This document shows positions 59,706-64,000 of a DNA stretch of 64,000 nucleotides, one piece after another. The notes below the pieces were generated by a model. That model saw only the letters and a program-made list of their open reading frames with translations, ran no database searches and was not told the DNA's origin. The translations under genes and the position numbers were made by a program. Positions within the stretch are counted from its first letter, which is position 1; each line of letters starts with the position of its first letter. The stretch comes from Coriaria nepalensis (lineage: Eukaryota > Streptophyta > Magnoliopsida > Cucurbitales > Coriariaceae), in assembly GCA_027186245.1 (NCBI GenBank), contig CP114490.1, positions 4,355,001 through 4,419,000 on the forward strand. The letters are read 5' to 3'.

Positions 59706-60396
59706 TAGAGGTATCAAAATGAGTTGAATTCAGCACGAATTTAGGTCCGACCTATTGTTTGGGCTCGGCCTACCTAAGCCCAGCCCGCCTAACCTTATTT
59801 CAATTTTTTGATTTATTTACTTTAATCCTTATATTTTTTTCCTCTTTTATTTTGCACCCTTTCTATAATAATTTTTAAATCCCGCCCCTCTCCTCCCTCA
59901 ATTTCCCCTATGAATATCTCATTCTCAATCTAATTCTTCCTCACAAATTTCCTCTCTCTAATCTTCTAATTCACAATACTCTTATTAATTACTATTGTAA
60001 TCTTTAATACTCTAAAGTCTAATCTCTATATGTATTCTCTTAAATCTTTCTATATTATAATTAATCTTCCATAATCCCTAAGTTATCTCATATTTCTATT
60101 TTATTAATATTTGATTAACTGATTACTCAATACTTTAAAATTTTAAATCTTCAATAAACAAACATTAAAAACTAAATCATATATTAATTTTCATGGTATA
60201 TTCAATTTAAAAAGTCAAATCTCACATTTAAATGCTAGCAAGTTTTGGGCCCATGGTCGTACGTGCGGAGCTCATATGCTTTTTCTTTTCTTTTTTTTTT
60301 ATTTTAAAAATGGGCTAGCCCGAGCAAACCCATCTTGAATAGTGCAAAGCTTGGCATGGGCCGGACCAAGCCCGCCGGTTTGTTTTGACACTTCTA
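59706..60396. mobile_element. hAT-like non-autonomous element (MITE-type)
   Basis: The left end TAGAGGTATCAAAATG and right end TTTTGACACTTCTA are inverted repeats matching at 12 of the first 14 positions. The flanks ATCGTAAT (59698-59705) and ATAGTGAT (60397-60404) match at 6 of 8 positions, consistent with an aged 8-bp target duplication, the hAT size. Subterminal GC-rich blocks (GGGCTCGGCCTACC at 59760; GGGCCGGACCAAGCCC at 60358) are also inverted relative to one another. No coding sequence is present in the 691 bp. Confidence 0.75.
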
Positions 60397-60404
60397 ATAG
60401 TGAT

Positions 60405-61874
60405 CTCTCTCTTAGATCTTGAGAGATATATAGATAGGGTGAGAGAGAAAAGGAGGTGGTAGAGATATAGGTGTAGCAACGGTAGCAATGGCAGTGGCGG
60501 TGGTGACTGCGATGGTAATGGTGGTTGGAATTGGAAATTTTAGTTGAAATTAAAATATTGGAGATACAAGTTTAATAAGTAAAATATAAAATTTAAGTTG
60601 AGTGGATAAAATAGAATAAAATAAAATTATTAGGACATAAATGAAAGAAACTAAAAAAAATGATAATATATCATGATTATTGGATTAAATGTATTCGGCG
60701 GTGGTTGATGGCCGCAGAGGTAGAGTGGATGATGAATATGGTGGTAAAGAAATAAAAAGATAAAAGATTGATTTAAAATAATAAATTGGATTAAAAAATA
60801 TGAAATTAAAATTTTGATACTAAAAATATAAATAATAATTTAATTTAGAGTAAACTTTTGAAAAATTTAACTGACTCATTCCTTACATGTAACTGATTCT
60901 CTCGATTCTTAATAGAATGCATATTATTTATACTTTTCAAAAATTTGATAAAAATATATTTTATAAAACTTTTGATCATAAATATATTTTAAATTTAAAT
61001 TTAAGTATAAATTATCTTTAGATCTATAGTGTTTCATTGCCCCAACCCACTGGGCTATGGGGTCATCATGATCCAGCCAAACATAACACAAGTAAGACCC
61101 TACAACATTACACTAGTGTGAGTGAATCAAAAGTCAAATCTCCACATTCAAAAGCTAAGTAACACCTCCTCTTGTGCTCCTCACCACTCTTTTTCCACTA
61201 AACCGAGTAATTACACAAAGTGGAGAACGAAAAGGTATCATGAAAAGTAGCAGTAGCAGTAATATTGTTGCATCTCTTGAGCTAGGATTAGGAGGGCCCC
61301 TGCTATGCTTTCTGCAAACACTATGACGTAGATTTGTTGGCAGAGGCTGAATGAACATCTCAGATGTAAAAGATAACCAACAGGCAACAACTTCCAACAC
61401 CAAAACATGTTTCAGACATGTCCAATTTCTATAAAGTTGACAAAAGAAAGGAAGGATTCATTACGTTCCTTGGTTAATCTGGTCCAAAATCGCATCATAC
61501 TACTAAAGATCATCCTTTCAAGCAATGAACAAAAGCACTAACTGATAACAACCACTTGTATTAATAAACGTCAACGAGTTACTGCAGAGAAACGTGTTTG
61601 AGAATATCATTCCACGTCGGTAATGTCTGTATAGGAGAAATAAAAAGAAAATAACATTTAGACATGTGTCAAAGTGAAAATCGAATGCATATCAAGAATG
61701 TATGCATCCTTAATAGCAGAAATTTTGTATATATTAAATTTATACACAACTATACTTATCAGCTGGCTAGTAAGAAACCTTAGTTTAATTATATCTTGGC
61801 TATAATAGTATAATTCCTAGCTATCATATATATATATATATATATGAGTGATTATCAATCGAAAAACCAAGCGA
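60405..61874. other. Spacer and 3' UTR of NPF gene
   Basis: No supported gene. An 82-codon minus frame at 61155-61403 lacks domain features and I reject it. (AT)n lies at 61828-61846. Confidence 0.5.
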
Positions 61875-63664
61875 TTAAGGTTCGCTATGATCGACTCCGT
61901 AATTATTCTTGGAAGAATCGAACTTATTGTCATTGCCGTGATCATGCTGATCAGCTGCTACACTGCCTGATGATGATACAGACGGATTGTAAGAAAAGTA
62001 TCTAGACCAAAACAGATAGTTGACAAAATTTGCAAAGCTGAGACCGGCCAGCAACCAATAGAAAAGATCCAGTCTGTTCTTGTTCAAATCATTGTCATGC
62101 AGCCAACCACCTCGACCCGGACTCGAGCTCATCTTATTCACCAAAGAAACCAGCAACGAGCTTAAATAGAATCCGAAAGAGTAGGAGCAGTATGTCATTG
62201 CCGTTAAAAATGCCTGCATTCCTTTCAAGGACTGTTTGTAAAAGAACTCAATTAACCCTACCGCAGTAAACATTTCGGACAATCCGAAAATCAGAAACTG
62301 TGGAGTGATCCAGAAAATGGACAGCTTCTTCTCACCCGAGAAACTATTAACATCAAAATCTCTCCTTTTTTTCTCCGTGGTTGCAGCTGCTACCATTGAG
62401 AAAGTAGCGAGGATAAGGCCAAACCCTATGCGTTGCAGAGGGGATATTCCGGACTCATGGCCAGTAAATCTTCTAGCAAACGGGACGAAGAATGTGTCGT
62501 ATAGAGGGACTACAAAGATGAGCATTATGTAAGGGATGGATTGAAGTGAAGCTGGAGGGATGTGGAAGGAATCGGTTAGTCTGGTGTTCATGAGAGATCC
62601 TTGTTGAACCGAAAATGTTTGGAGTTGGGCCAAGATAGTGTTGAATACAATAGTGCAGGCGAATATCGGAATTACGGAGATTAGTATCTTTACTTGTTCC
62701 ACTTGGTTTATGCTACATAGTCTCCATGGGCTCTCCTTTGTGTTTGTTGCTCCATCTATACTATTCATTTTGATGCATGCCTTGTCCAAGAAGCTGAAAT
62801 ACGTAAAAGCATATTAACATTTATTGGAAAAATGAATGTGAATAAATGAATTTGCTGATTAAAAATAATTTAAGGCTTGCCTAAATTTTTGGGTGTGAAG
62901 AAGATGAGTAGTAGTGTCATTGTTATGGCTTCCATGAAGCATGTCTGGGTTAGATGGACATTCTAGCTTTCTTTTGAATATGGCGGCCACAAATACCTGA
63001 AATTTTGTAAGAAAATAGAAAGAAATGAATAAAGAGGGAAAAAGGTGTAGCTAGCTATAAAGATGAGATGAGTAAGACAATCTATGTATGTAGTAGATAG
63101 ACATGAGTCAGCAGACAACACTTGTTTTCTATGTCTATAAATTATAACATAAGCAAACAAACTATGAGTATATGCAATTATGATAATAAACAAAGGAATT
63201 AGTTAAGTAATTACTTGAGCAATGGGAGTAAAGATGCTTCCTTGTGGGGGCTTGTTTCTATAGTAAAGGGTGCCAGAAACCAAGCTGATCAAGCCCATAG
63301 CCATAACAGCGGCCGAGACGCCGAACCCAATATCCATACCTGAATGGGTCTGGACCCACACGAGAAGTGTGAGGGCGATTAGTTCGCCCATAGAAAAGGC
63401 AAAATATGCTGTGTTGAAGTAGGTTGAAAGCTTCTTGGACTGCTTGGAATTAGGTTGGCCCGGGTCGAACTGGTCGGCCCCGTGGGCTATCATGTTCGGT
63501 TTCACGCACCCACTTCCTAATGCCACCAGGTAAAGTGCCACAAAGAATATCAAGGCTTGTAACCCTCTTGCTTCTACACACTCTTCACCACTACTGTTAA
63601 ACATGTTGCATTTTGGTGGTTTGAGTTGGGGAAGATGTGCTTGCACTGAGAGTAATATGAAGCC
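61875..63664 (-). CDS. NRT1/PTR family (NPF4-type) transporter, 3' part
   Basis: Three minus-strand exons lie in the window, 63215-63664, 62881-62996 and 61875-62793. They give the last 494 residues of a protein whose usual length is about 580-600; the 5' exons lie beyond the right edge. Exon 1 here has GFILLSVQAHLPQ, VALGSGCVKPNMIAHGADQF and YFNTAYFAFSMGELIALTLL, core PTR2 signatures. The following exons have KFSFLDKA, VEQVKILISVIPIFACTIVF, IPPASLQSIPYIMLIFVVPL, FWITPQFLIFGLSEMFTAVG and a hydrophilic His/Asp-rich tail. NPF proteins are 12-helix proton-coupled membrane transporters for nitrate, peptides or hormones; NPF4 members include ABA and gibberellin carriers, so the substrate is open. 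The intron between 62881 and 62793 has a GC donor (TTTAG/GCAAGC). Confidence 0.9.
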
Positions 63665-64000
63665 CTATACATTATAAAGTTTATAATTTCAAATAAATCC
63701 TTATTACATGGTTTGATAAAGTTAAATTAATTAAGGAACAAGAAGAGACAACTGCACATGCATGAATAGTATGATTGTTGTTACCCATGCTAATAAAAAA
63801 TGACATTAAACCAACCATTTCAAAGAAAGCATCTTATATTAATTGGTGGGTCAAAACCATTAAAGGAATCAAAGTGCTTAAAGGTTTGGTAATGGTTTGA
63901 CTAAATATGTTTTTCTATTAAGTGTTTGTATTGTTTTACCGATCATATATATATATATATATATAATATTGTTGAGAGAGAGAGAAATATTTACGGAGAG
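63665..64000 (-). other. Intron of the NPF gene at window edge
   Basis: Upstream of the acceptor at 63665-63667, with no exon recognised to the end of the window. Contains (AT)n at about 63947-63965 and a GA tract at 63974-63984. Confidence 0.6.

Noticed and set aside
61155..61403. Minus frame with RKHSRGPPNPSSRDA, briefly considered as a CLE-like peptide
   Set aside because: No N-terminal signal peptide ahead of the motif, no conserved CLE spacing, and the hydrophobic run lies after the motif.

Overview
The window is nuclear DNA from a flowering plant, most likely a core eudicot. It is AT-rich. Its genes are split by GT-AG introns, separated by decayed transposons and AT microsatellites, and encode plant-only families (NAC, Alfin-like, STICHEL, ZF-HD, RUS, NPF). 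No prokaryotic, organellar or viral gene set is present.

Layout. 0-7.4 kb is a graveyard of two Ty1/copia-type elements (both minus strand, one the internally deleted relative of the other) around a dead GDSL-esterase exon pair. 8.5-10.7 kb holds a NAC factor of the LOV1/NAC035 type (+). 13.0-15.8 kb holds an Alfin-like PHD protein (+). 16.8-21.9 kb is a repeat island with 28-bp telomere-like minisatellites, an inverted duplication and the N-terminal part of a Mutator-like (MULE) transposase. 22.2-26.6 kb is a STICHEL-like gene (+). 27.0-29.8 kb is a complete 12-exon IspD gene of the plastid MEP pathway (-), arranged head-to-head with RUS6 (+, 30.6-35.1 kb, 13 exons). 37.8-43.2 kb is a second, longer MULE relic with the same kind of minisatellites, interrupted by a 1.49-kb solo-LTR-like insertion with a 5-bp target duplication. 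45.7-46.8 kb is a ZF-HD homeodomain gene (-). 47-53.8 kb is mostly empty apart from one unidentified coding-like fragment. 53.8-54.4 kb is an ER-type small heat-shock protein (-) with heat-shock elements upstream. 55.1-58.8 kb is a decayed methionine S-methyltransferase (-). 59.7-60.4 kb is a hAT-like non-autonomous element. 61.9-63.7 kb is the 3' part of an NPF4-type transporter (-) that runs off the right edge.

Genes together. There are no operons. NAC035-like, Alfin-like, STICHEL, IspD and ZF-HD occur in the order I recall for Arabidopsis At2g02450-At2g02540. RUS6 and MMT, interleaved here, are neighbours in Arabidopsis at At5g49820/At5g49810. The window therefore looks like an ancestral segment whose genes were divided between two Arabidopsis blocks. 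I see no previously undescribed biochemical system. The most unusual content is the pair of MULE-linked minisatellite islands.
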